Positions 1 through 5,593 of a stretch of DNA of 5,721 bases are shown here, in pieces. The position numbers were made by a program, and so were the translations under genes. The stretch is taken from contig DATKCA010000157.1 of the NCBI GenBank assembly GCA_035544675.1, positions 1-5,721 on the forward strand. Direction: 5' to 3'. Under the pieces are notes generated by a model, which was not told where the DNA came from, searched no databases, and worked only from the letters and a program-made list of their open reading frames with translations. Source of the DNA: DATKCA01 sp035544675. GTDB taxonomy: Bacteria; Acidobacteriota; Thermoanaerobaculia; Gp7-AA8. How positions within the stretch are numbered: the first letter of the stretch is position 1; every line of letters starts with the position of its first letter.

Positions 1-130
1 GCGAGCCGATGATCTCGCCGCCGTAGAGCTCCACGAGCTCCCCGACGGTCTCTTCGATTCCATCCGAAGGGACCCGGTCCTCGACGAACTCCACCGGGCC
101 CGGCTCGGTCATTCGCTCTCCGTGAGCCAT
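1..130 (-). CDS. Unrecognised protein, N-terminal 43 residues (runs off the window)
   Basis: I do not recognise this gene. The visible part reads MAHGERMTEPGPVEFV, continues through an acidic stretch and ends ..ELYGGEIIGS at the window edge. It is rich in Glu, Asp and Gly, with no signal peptide, membrane segment or known motif. Two starts are plausible. ATG at 130 has GAGGAG three bases upstream. ATG at 112 (residue 7) has GGAG (118-121) at the ideal five-base spacing. I chose 130 as the longer frame with the stronger purine tract. The frame stays open to the edge. It lies 33 bases downstream of the giant regulator on the same strand with no terminator between, so it is probably in the same transcript and may be functionally linked. 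The function is unknown. Confidence 0.72.
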   Translation of the reverse strand, partial: MAHGERMTEPGPVEFVEDRVPSDGIEETVGELVELYGGEIIGS

Positions 131-133
131 GTT

Positions 134-139
134 CTCCTC
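134..139 (-). promoter_or_regulatory. Shine-Dalgarno sequence of the downstream gene
   Basis: On the minus strand GAGGAG is followed by AAC and ATG (start at 130). The tract is strong. Its spacing is short if counted from the whole hexamer and normal (five bases) if counted from GAGG. It supports a real start here and contrasts with the giant gene, which has no such site. Confidence 0.6.
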
Positions 140-163
140 AAAGGCGCTTCTGAATAATCCGAG

Positions 164-3100
164 CTAGGATGACACGACGCCGATCTTGTATTTCTGGATC
201 TTCGACTTGAGTGTGTTCCGGGCCAGCCCGAGCCGGCGCGCCGCCTCGCGGATCTTCCCGCCTGAAGCGTCGAGGGCCCGCAGGATCAGCTGCCGGTCCA
301 TCGACGACATCATGTCGTCGTAAATCGCGCCGGTGACGTCGAGTCTGCTGATGAGCGGCACCATGCCGGCATCCGGCATGACCATGGGCAGCGGCGCATC
401 GCCGAACGGGCCCGGGAAGTCTCCGCGCGTGATCGTGCTGCCGTTGGCCATGACGATGGCTCGATGGAGCGTCGCCTCGAGCTCCCGCACGTTGCCCGGC
501 CAGTGGTGACGGAGGAAGAGATCGAGCACGCCGTGCTCGAGCCGCTTGGCCTCGACGCCCAGGTCGTGGCAGATCTTCCGGATGAAGTGCTCGGCCAGGA
601 TGGGGATGTCGTCCTTTCTCTCCCGCAGCGCCGGCAGGAGCAGAGGAACGATGTTCAGCCGGTAGTACAGGTCCTCCCGGAACGTGCCGTTGGCGATGGC
701 TTTCTCGAGGTCGAGGTTCGTCGCGGCGATGATCTTGACGTCGGTCTTGATGGTCTGCGTGCCGCCGACGCGCTCGAACTCCTTGTCCTCGACCACGCGG
801 AGCAGCTTGGCCTGCATGGCCAGCGAGATCTTCCCGATCTCGTCGAGGAAGATCGTGCCGCCGTTGGCCAGCTCGAACCGGCCGAGCTTGCGGCGGTCGG
901 CCCCGGTGAACGCGCCTCGCTCATGGCCGAACAGCTCCGACTCGGCCAGCGTCTCGGGCAGGGCAGCGCAGTTGAACTTGATGAACGGGCCGTTCCGCCG
1001 CGGGCCGATGTTGTGGATGATGCGGGCCACCAGACCTTTTCCGGTGCCCGACTCGCCGCGCAAGAGCACCGTCGAGCTGCCGGCGGCCGCTTTCCGGATG
1101 GCGAGCTGGATTCCGCTCACGGCATTCGACTGGCCGACCAGGGATTCCAGATGCCTGTTGGAGAGGACCTCGCGGCGCAGGGTCTCGTTCTCGAGGGAGA
1201 GACGGAGCCGCGCTTCCTCCAGCTCCTCGTACAGCCGGGCGTTCTCGATGGCGATGGCGGCCTGATCGGCGAACGCCTCCAGGAAGCTGAGATCGCGCTG
1301 GGAGAAGAGATGCCGCACCTGGCGATGATCGACGTAGATCGCTCCGGCGATCCGGTCCTTCATGGCCAGCGGGACGCAGAGGATGGACAGGATGTTCTCG
1401 GCCACCACCGACTCGAATGCGAGGAAGCGATGGTCCTGGGCCGCGTCGGCCGAGATCACCGACTGCGCCGACTGGATCACTTCCTTCACGATCGACTGCG
1501 GCGACCTTCGCGCGTCGGACTCGTCGTGGATGTTGCGGGCCACCCGCGTCCGCAGCGCACCGGTGATCGGATCGAGCAGCATGATCATCCCCCGCTCCGC
1601 GCGCAGCCGCTTGACGGCCAGATCGAGGACGCGGTTGAGCACCTCTTCCACGCTGAGCGTGGAGTTGATGATTTTGACGATCTCGTAGAGGCCGACGACG
1701 TGCTGATCGGGCGGCTTGCCGCTGGGGCGGATGCGGAACAGAGCGCCGCGCGCGCGCTCCAGATCGTGAACGGCGTCGAGACGCTCGAAGATGCGGATGG
1801 CGCTGCGAATGGTCTGGGTCGCTTCTTCCGCCTCGTCGCGATGGACGCCGGAGTCGAACAGCAGGCGGGCCAGCTCGTACGGCGTGTCGAGCGCTTCCAG
1901 CGCGGCGCGGGCCTCGTCGAACCGCGCCGCCGCCGCCTCGCGTTCACCCTTGAAGGCGTGGATCCGCGCCCACGCCCAGTCGCTCTTGGCCATCGTGTAG
2001 CGGTCGCCGAGCTGCCGCGCCAGCCGGCCGCCGGTCTCGGCGTGCTCGACGGCGCGCTCGAGCTGCTGCTGCCGCAGCGCCAGACACGCCGCGGCCGTGT
2101 GCGCGCGCGCCAGACCCTGCAGCGTCCGGTTCTCCTCGAAGATCACCAGCGCCCGGCTCAGGTACGCCTCGGACTCCGCGACGTTGTCACGCTCATCCTC
2201 GATCGCCGCGAGCGCGTAGCACGCTTCGGCCACCAGATCGTGATCGCGGGCCCGTTCCGCGGCGGCCAGCGCCTTCTGTCCGTATTCGAGGGCCATGGCG
2301 ATGTCGCCGCGTTTCTTCGCCAGACGCGCCATCGGAACGAGGACCGACGATCGCGACGAGCGTCCCTCATCGAATCCGTCGAGGCTCACACACCTCTGAT
2401 ACTGGTGAATGGCCTCCGGCCAGCGGCCCAGCATCTCCAGAGCGTCGCCGAGGTTCTCGCGGGCCATGGCCTCGCTCTCCACTGCGCCGATCTTCTCGTT
2501 GATGCGGACGCTCCTCTCGAACAGTCCGGCGGCCGCGGCGAAGTTCCCCAACCCGTACTCGACCACGCCGGCATTGTTGTAGGCGCCCACCAGATCCCAG
2601 AGGTCGCCTTCCGCCTCCGAGATCTCCAGGTTGCGGCGGAAGTGCTGGAGGGCGGGCTGCCATTCGCCCAGCTTCCACATCGTGTTGCCGAGGTTCGTGG
2701 AGGCGACCTTGGTGAGCTGCTCGGAGCCGACGCGCTCGCCGATGTCGATCGCCTCGAGCAGCAGGGCGCGCGCGGCGGCCCAGTTTCCCACCGAGTACTC
2801 GATCACCCCGAGCATGTTCCTGACGTAGCCGTGGACGGCCGAGAGGGGCATGGCCTCCAGGATGGGAGTGGCGCGCTCGACGCACTCACGCGCGGCGTCG
2901 AAGTCCGACTTGTCCCGATGAAGCCAGGCCATGCGGTTGAGGAGCTCGGCCACTTCGCCGGTGCGGCACAGCTGCTCGTAGATGGCCAGCGCGTTCTGCA
3001 GATACGCCAGCGCCGAGTCCTGGTCTCCGCGCTTGCCGAGGACCTTGCCGATCTTCGTCATGACGCGGGCGATGTCGGAGCTGGGCTCGTCGTCGGGCGT

Positions 3101-5449
3101 GCGGCTCTGAATGCTCTTCAGCAGGAACTGGTAGGAGTGCATCGCGCCGCGGTAGTCCGCGCGGCAGTAATACGCATCCGCCAGCTTCTCGCGCACCTCG
3201 GCTTTGCGCGCCTCTTCCACGCCGCCCAGGTCCATCATCTCCAGAGCCGCGCGATAAAACTCCGTCGCCTCTTCGTAGGCCAGCGTGCGCAGTGCCAGGT
3301 CGCCGGCCTCGATCGAGTACCGGACGCCCCGCTCGGTGTCGCCGGCCCGGCCGAAGTGATAGGCGACCTGACCGACCAGGTGCGTCGATCCAGCGGCCAG
3401 CGCGCGCTCGAGAACCTCGCCCACGGCGAGGTGGAGCTCGCAACGCCGCCGCTCGCTCATGGCGTTGTAGACCGCCTCGCGCAACTGGATCTGCGGGAAG
3501 GTGACCGTTTTCCCGTCGGCGGACTCGTCCAAAAGGTCGAGGCCTGCCAGCACGCTCACGGACTCGTACGTCTCCTCCGGACCCCACGGCGCGACCCGCA
3601 CCAGGAAGTCGAGCGGAGCCACGTCCCCGAACACGGCCGCCGTCTCGACCAGTCCGCGCAGGCTGGCCGGCAGAGTGTCCACCGTCTGCATCGGTAGAGA
3701 GGCCGCGCCGGCTGGAATGCGATGGGCGTGAATGCGATCCATCTCGGCGATCCATCCCGAGCCATTCCACAGAAGCAGTCCGGAGGCGACGAGATGATCC
3801 ACGATGCGCCGGATGTTCAACGGCGATCCTGACGACTCCCACAGCATCCATCGCACGAAGTCGTCGGGGACGTTCCTGTCGCCGAGGAGCGCCTCGAGGT
3901 GCTCGCGGACGAGCGGCTCGGACAGCGGCTCCACGCGGATGAGCGGGAAGTCGTGCTCCCTGGCGCGCTCCTCCCATGCCGCCCACGGTGAAGGCGAGTC
4001 CATCGGCTCCGTCCCCGTCTGGTACGTGAGCGTTCCGATGACGAGGAGCTTGTTGCGCCGTGCCTCGCTGACGAGGAACGAGAAGAGCTCGGCCGTCGAG
4101 AGGTCGGCCCACTGCAGGTCTTCCACCACCAGGATCAGCGGCGAGCCGCTCGAGTCGCTCTCCGCGGAGAGAAATCCGTAGATGTCCTGCATGGACTGAA
4201 CGATGCGATTGAAGAGCCGGTATTTCTGCCCGTGGCGTTGCGGTGCGGCGCCGTGCGCCGATCCGGTGATCACCGGCTTCAGGATGCGCCGGATGGCCGC
4301 GGCCGCGTCGGCGTCCGGATTCACCGCCGTCACGAGCTGTTCGAAGATCTCGAAGAACGGCGCATAGATCGTTTTGCGGTTGATCGGACAACGTCCGTGG
4401 AACACGCGGCCGCCGTCGAGCTGGGCGCGCAGACACGCGTCGCGCACGATGCGGCTCTTCCCCATTCCCTCCCCGCCCGCGATGACCACGCCGTTGCCGC
4501 GCCCCTCCCGCGCTTCGGCCACGAGCGCCGTCAGTTCGTCGAGCTCCTTCTTCCTCCCGATGAGCGGCGCCGCGTACAGCTCTCCGCTCCCGACCAGCAG
4601 CTCGCCGGCCGTGACGCCGCGGCCGGCCATCCGGCTCACGTCCTCGAGCAGTGCCGCAGCGGTGGGATACCGGTCCCGCGGATCCTTCTCCAAGAGTCTG
4701 GAGATGACGCGCTCCAGAGGAGCCGGAACTCGTGGGTTGATCGCCGATGGCGGCTTGATCTCCTCGTCGAGGTGCATGCGGATGACCTCGATGGTCGGCC
4801 GGCCGTATCCGGGGAGGGTGCCGGTCACGGCCTCGTACATCGTCATGCCGAGGGCGTACAGGTCGGCCCGCGAATCGACGCGGTCCTGGCGGAGAACCTC
4901 CGGCGCCATGTACTGCAGTGTCCCGCGGATCTGCCGGTCGAAGACCTGGCACGACTCGACGGCCACCCCGAAGTCCATGAGCTTGGCCCGCCCGTCTTCG
5001 CTCACCAGGATGTTCGACGGCTTCAGATCCAGATGGATGATGCCGGCGTGGTGGATGTGATGGAGTGCCGCGGCGATCTGCAGGATCACCTCGTACAACG
5101 CGTCCCAGTTCTGACCGTCGAAGAACTCCGAGATCTTCCTTCCCGCGAAGTACTCCATCGTGAAGTACGGGAAGCGGTCCTGAAGGAGCCCGAAGTCGTA
5201 GACCCGGACGATGTTCGGGTGCTCCAGGGAGGCCAGCGTCGCGAACTCGGCTTTGAAGCGGACGACACCCTGGGGCTCGGCCACCTCGTGGCGGAGGATC
5301 TTGATCGCCGCGTCGCGCTTCGCGCACGCATCGTAGACGCGGTACACGGCGGTGGCGGGGGTCTCCTTGAGGACGGCGCGGACCTGAAAGCGCGCGGGGA
5401 GGGGGACCTGGGGCTGCCGGTGCGAAGGGACTTCGTCCGCCGTTGTCAT
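164..5449 (-). CDS. Ser/Thr kinase - ORC-like NTPase - TPR - GAF - sigma-54 AAA+ - Fis HTH fusion regulator (1761 aa)
   Basis: Cytoplasmic multidomain transcription regulator with no signal peptide or membrane segment. Domains in order (residues counted from MTTADEV): Ser/Thr kinase about 20-275; AAA_16/ORC-like NTPase about 294-560; a helical linker about 560-710; TPR array about 712-1235; GAF about 1253-1405; short coiled coil about 1402-1432; sigma-54 AAA+ about 1437-1660; Fis-type HTH about 1715-1756. The frame extends 51 codons further upstream to an ATG at 5602. I chose ATG 5449 because the extension has no domain character, crosses the intergenic region and overlaps the start of the divergent kinase gene. 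The first 19 residues before the kinase fold are a normal lead-in, and the next Met (98) lies inside the kinase. There is no Shine-Dalgarno sequence before 5449. The stop is TAG at 164-166. The family activates sigma-54 promoters by ATP hydrolysis; the target genes cannot be told from this window. The frame is intact, with no frameshift or internal stop. At 1761 residues it is about four times a classical NtrC-type activator, so no standard gene symbol applies. Confidence 0.96.
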   Translation of the reverse strand: MTTADEVPSHRQPQVPLPARFQVRAVLKETPATAVYRVYDACAKRDAAIKILRHEVAEPQGVVRFKAEFATLASLEHPNIVRVYDFGLLQDRFPYFTMEYFAGRKISEFFDGQNWDALYEVILQIAAALHHIHHAGIIHLDLKPSNILVSEDGRAKLMDFGVAVESCQVFDRQIRGTLQYMAPEVLRQDRVDSRADLYALGMTMYEAVTGTLPGYGRPTIEVIRMHLDEEIKPPSAINPRVPAPLERVISRLLEKDPRDRYPTAAALLEDVSRMAGRGVTAGELLVGSGELYAAPLIGRKKELDELTALVAEAREGRGNGVVIAGGEGMGKSRIVRDACLRAQLDGGRVFHGRCPINRKTIYAPFFEIFEQLVTAVNPDADAAAAIRRILKPVITGSAHGAAPQRHGQKYRLFNRIVQSMQDIYGFLSAESDSSGSPLILVVEDLQWADLSTAELFSFLVSEARRNKLLVIGTLTYQTGTEPMDSPSPWAAWEERAREHDFPLIRVEPLSEPLVREHLEALLGDRNVPDDFVRWMLWESSGSPLNIRRIVDHLVASGLLLWNGSGWIAEMDRIHAHRIPAGAASLPMQTVDTLPASLRGLVETAAVFGDVAPLDFLVRVAPWGPEETYESVSVLAGLDLLDESADGKTVTFPQIQLREAVYNAMSERRRCELHLAVGEVLERALAAGSTHLVGQVAYHFGRAGDTERGVRYSIEAGDLALRTLAYEEATEFYRAALEMMDLGGVEEARKAEVREKLADAYYCRADYRGAMHSYQFLLKSIQSRTPDDEPSSDIARVMTKIGKVLGKRGDQDSALAYLQNALAIYEQLCRTGEVAELLNRMAWLHRDKSDFDAARECVERATPILEAMPLSAVHGYVRNMLGVIEYSVGNWAAARALLLEAIDIGERVGSEQLTKVASTNLGNTMWKLGEWQPALQHFRRNLEISEAEGDLWDLVGAYNNAGVVEYGLGNFAAAAGLFERSVRINEKIGAVESEAMARENLGDALEMLGRWPEAIHQYQRCVSLDGFDEGRSSRSSVLVPMARLAKKRGDIAMALEYGQKALAAAERARDHDLVAEACYALAAIEDERDNVAESEAYLSRALVIFEENRTLQGLARAHTAAACLALRQQQLERAVEHAETGGRLARQLGDRYTMAKSDWAWARIHAFKGEREAAAARFDEARAALEALDTPYELARLLFDSGVHRDEAEEATQTIRSAIRIFERLDAVHDLERARGALFRIRPSGKPPDQHVVGLYEIVKIINSTLSVEEVLNRVLDLAVKRLRAERGMIMLLDPITGALRTRVARNIHDESDARRSPQSIVKEVIQSAQSVISADAAQDHRFLAFESVVAENILSILCVPLAMKDRIAGAIYVDHRQVRHLFSQRDLSFLEAFADQAAIAIENARLYEELEEARLRLSLENETLRREVLSNRHLESLVGQSNAVSGIQLAIRKAAAGSSTVLLRGESGTGKGLVARIIHNIGPRRNGPFIKFNCAALPETLAESELFGHERGAFTGADRRKLGRFELANGGTIFLDEIGKISLAMQAKLLRVVEDKEFERVGGTQTIKTDVKIIAATNLDLEKAIANGTFREDLYYRLNIVPLLLPALRERKDDIPILAEHFIRKICHDLGVEAKRLEHGVLDLFLRHHWPGNVRELEATLHRAIVMANGSTITRGDFPGPFGDAPLPMVMPDAGMVPLISRLDVTGAIYDDMMSSMDRQLILRALDASGGKIREAARRLGLARNTLKSKIQKYKIGVVSS
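182..307 (-). other. Domain: Fis-type helix-turn-helix (HTH_8)
   Basis: Residues about 1715-1756 at the extreme C terminus, with the family signature MDRQLILRALDASGGKIREA and the recognition region ARRLGLARNTLKSKIQKY. It is the DNA-binding end of NtrC-type activators and would recognise an upstream activating sequence, usually a dyad. Only five residues follow it. The linker from the AAA+ domain (about 1660-1714) is Pro/Met rich and looks unstructured. Confidence 0.95.
302..320. repeat. Perfect 9-bp inverted repeat inside the giant gene
   Basis: CGACGACAT, one base (C), ATGTCGTCG: a perfect 9+1+9 palindrome. It encodes DDMMSS in the linker just before the HTH (residues 1711-1716). It may be a coincidence of GAC and TCG codons. 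It lies 41 bases from another perfect inverted repeat. Confidence 0.55.
362..380. repeat. Perfect 8-bp inverted repeat, three-base loop, inside the giant gene
   Basis: CATGCCGG, CAT, CCGGCATG. It would form a GC-rich hairpin in mRNA or be a dyad in DNA. It encodes MPDAGM (residues 1691-1696) in the same linker. There is no T-run, so it is not an intrinsic terminator. Confidence 0.55.
470..1141 (-). other. Domain: sigma-54-interacting AAA+ ATPase (bEBP core)
   Basis: Residues about 1437-1660. Seen in order: LVGQSNAV entry; Walker A GESGTGKG (1465-1472); NCAALPETLAESELFGHE; the sigma-54-contacting GAFTGA loop, intact (1512-1517); Walker B GTIFLDEIG (D1536, E1537); sensor I AATN (1575-1578); the FREDLYYRLN arginine segment (R1591, R1597); and the sensor II region WPGNVREL (1650-1657). 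All elements needed for sigma-54 remodelling are present, so this should be an active bacterial enhancer-binding protein. One departure: the family's GKE after the P-loop lysine is GKG here (G1472). Confidence 0.97.
1235..1693 (-). other. Domain: GAF sensor followed by a short coiled coil
   Basis: Residues about 1253-1405. Seen: the amphipathic lead helix LYEIVKIINSTLSVEEVLNR, the strand AERGMIMLLD, the central ILSILCVPL segment (C1358) with IAGAIYVDH, and the exit helix FADQAAIAIENARLYEELE. This is a standard bacterial GAF fold as found before sigma-54 AAA+ domains, where ligand binding controls the ATPase. No ligand can be named. Residues 1402-1432 (ARLYEELEEARLRLSLENE) look like a short coiled-coil signalling helix into the AAA+ module. 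Confidence 0.92.
1751..3070 (-). repeat. TPR array, eleven units in exact 40-residue (120-base) register
   Basis: Protein repeat inside the giant gene, residues about 794-1233. The small residue of helix A (TPR position 8) falls at 801, 841, 881, 921, 961, 1001, 1041, 1081, 1121, 1161 and 1201, with no insertion or deletion. Typical units are NLGNTMWKLGEWQPALQHF and NAGVVEYGLGNFAAAAGLF. Two looser units precede it (about 712-745 and 750-785). The repeat is at protein level only; the DNA is diverged. A superhelix of this kind binds proteins or peptides, so it is the likely partner-sensing or self-inhibitory surface between the NTPase and GAF modules. Confidence 0.92.
3770..4570 (-). other. Domain: AAA_16/ORC-like P-loop NTPase
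   Basis: Residues about 294-560. It opens with the family's PLIGRKKELDEL entry motif. Walker A is GGEGMGKS (325-332). Walker B is LILVVEDLQWAD (438-449), the EDxQWAD form typical of AAA_16 and of the AcoK/MalT-like NTPases fused to bacterial kinases and regulators. A sensor-like strand LLVIGTLTYQ follows (468-477); the usual TYR is TYQ here. The region 560-710 is helical with a probable winged-helix character and joins this module to the TPRs. In this family ATP binding is used as a conformational switch. Kinase followed by this NTPase resembles mycobacterial PknK in order. Confidence 0.9.
4625..5392 (-). other. Domain: Ser/Thr protein kinase, non-RD type with degenerate glycine loop
   Basis: Residues about 20-275 of the giant protein. 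Seen: the ATP-binding lysine in AIKIL (K50); an alpha-C glutamate (E68 in RFKAEF); catalytic loop HLDLKPSN with D141, K143 and N146; DFG at 159-161; GT at 176-177; APE at 182-184; DLYALG (D196); and the C-lobe arginine in DPRDRYPTA. The core needed for phosphotransfer is therefore present. Two oddities. The glycine-rich loop, normally GxGxxGxV, reads KETPATAV (28-35) with no glycine at all. HRD is HLD, a non-RD kinase, a class that often does not depend on activation-loop phosphorylation. The activation segment has only S166 and T177 as Ser/Thr. The domain may be a weak kinase, a nucleotide-binding switch or a pseudokinase; the sequence does not decide. Confidence 0.93.
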
Positions 5450-5475
5450 AGGTTGAGTTTTGGTTACGGGGTGAG

Positions 5476-5481
5476 AATATA
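5476..5481 (-). promoter_or_regulatory. Candidate -10 box for the giant gene
   Basis: On the minus strand TATATT matches TATAAT at five of six positions in the most AT-rich part of the spacer. There is no convincing -35 box 16-18 bases upstream. It would give a leader of only about 20 bases, in line with the missing ribosome binding site. Confidence 0.3.
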
Positions 5482-5502
5482 ACCCATCGCGGGAACGGAA
5501 GG

Positions 5503-5518
5503 GGCAGCTTTCGACCCA
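5503..5518 (-). promoter_or_regulatory. Candidate sigma-54 (-24/-12) element for the giant gene
   Basis: The minus strand reads TGGGTCGAAAGCTGCC, matching TGGCACGN4TTGCW at eight of twelve positions and keeping the required GG-N10-GC. It would start transcription near 5492 with a leader of about 43 bases and would fit self-activation. A plus-strand stretch at 5491-5506 (GGGAACGGAAGGGGCA) scores the same, so chance in GC-rich DNA is a real possibility. Confidence 0.22.
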
Positions 5519-5542
5519 GGTTTCCCCTTGACCATTCGGCCC

Positions 5543-5559
5543 AGCTAAATCACCTAGCT
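5543..5559. promoter_or_regulatory. Candidate operator dyad
   Basis: AGCTA, seven bases, TAGCT forms a perfect 5+7+5 inverted repeat in the middle of the divergent promoter region. It lies just upstream of the TAGAAT box of the right-hand gene and about 100 bases before the giant gene's start. This is a suitable size and place for an activator or repressor site, possibly for the Fis-type HTH encoded next to it. Five-base arms also arise often by chance. Confidence 0.3.
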
Positions 5560-5563
5560 CGTG

Positions 5564-5569
5564 TAGAAT
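5564..5569 (+). promoter_or_regulatory. Candidate -10 box for the right-hand kinase gene
   Basis: TAGAAT matches TATAAT at five of six positions, 24 bases before the ATG. The best -35-like hexamer, TTGACC at 5528-5533, is 30 bases away, too far to pair with it. If used, the leader would be about 18 bases. Confidence 0.28.
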
Positions 5570-5593
5570 GCGTGGAGTCCGGCCCTCCCCAGC

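Larger units (their letters stand above)
5450..5593. promoter_or_regulatory. Divergent intergenic promoter region
   Basis: These 144 bases separate the start codons of two divergent genes, the giant regulator (left) and a Ser/Thr kinase (right), so both promoters must lie here or overlap coding sequence. It is locally more AT-rich than its surroundings near 5471-5485 and 5543-5570. Neither gene has a Shine-Dalgarno sequence at normal spacing; the nearest GGAG for the right-hand gene (5574-5577) lies 16 bases before its ATG. The candidate elements listed separately are all weak. Confidence 0.8.

Noticed and set aside
362..380. Intrinsic terminator
   Set aside because: The hairpin lies inside coding sequence and is not followed by a T-run on either strand.
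464..3697. Plus-strand open frame of 1077 codons opposite the giant gene
   Set aside because: Its codons lie exactly opposite those of the minus-strand gene (same triplet boundaries), so a stop would need a TTA, CTA or TCA sense codon, all rare in high-GC genes. The product has no recognisable domain, whereas the opposite strand encodes continuous known motifs.
2886..5327. Minus-strand open frame of 813 codons in another frame
   Set aside because: An Arg/Gly/Pro-rich out-of-frame reading of the same DNA, typical of a high-GC shadow; the frame with real motifs covers it entirely.
4232..5482. Plus-strand open frame of 416 codons
   Set aside because: Same codon-aligned antisense frame as 464-3697, opposite the kinase and NTPase modules; no domain and no ribosome binding site.
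5528..5569. TTGACC (5528) and TAGAAT (5564) as a sigma-70 promoter pair
   Set aside because: The spacing is 30 bases, far from the required 16-18; no good -10 box lies 17 bases after TTGACC.
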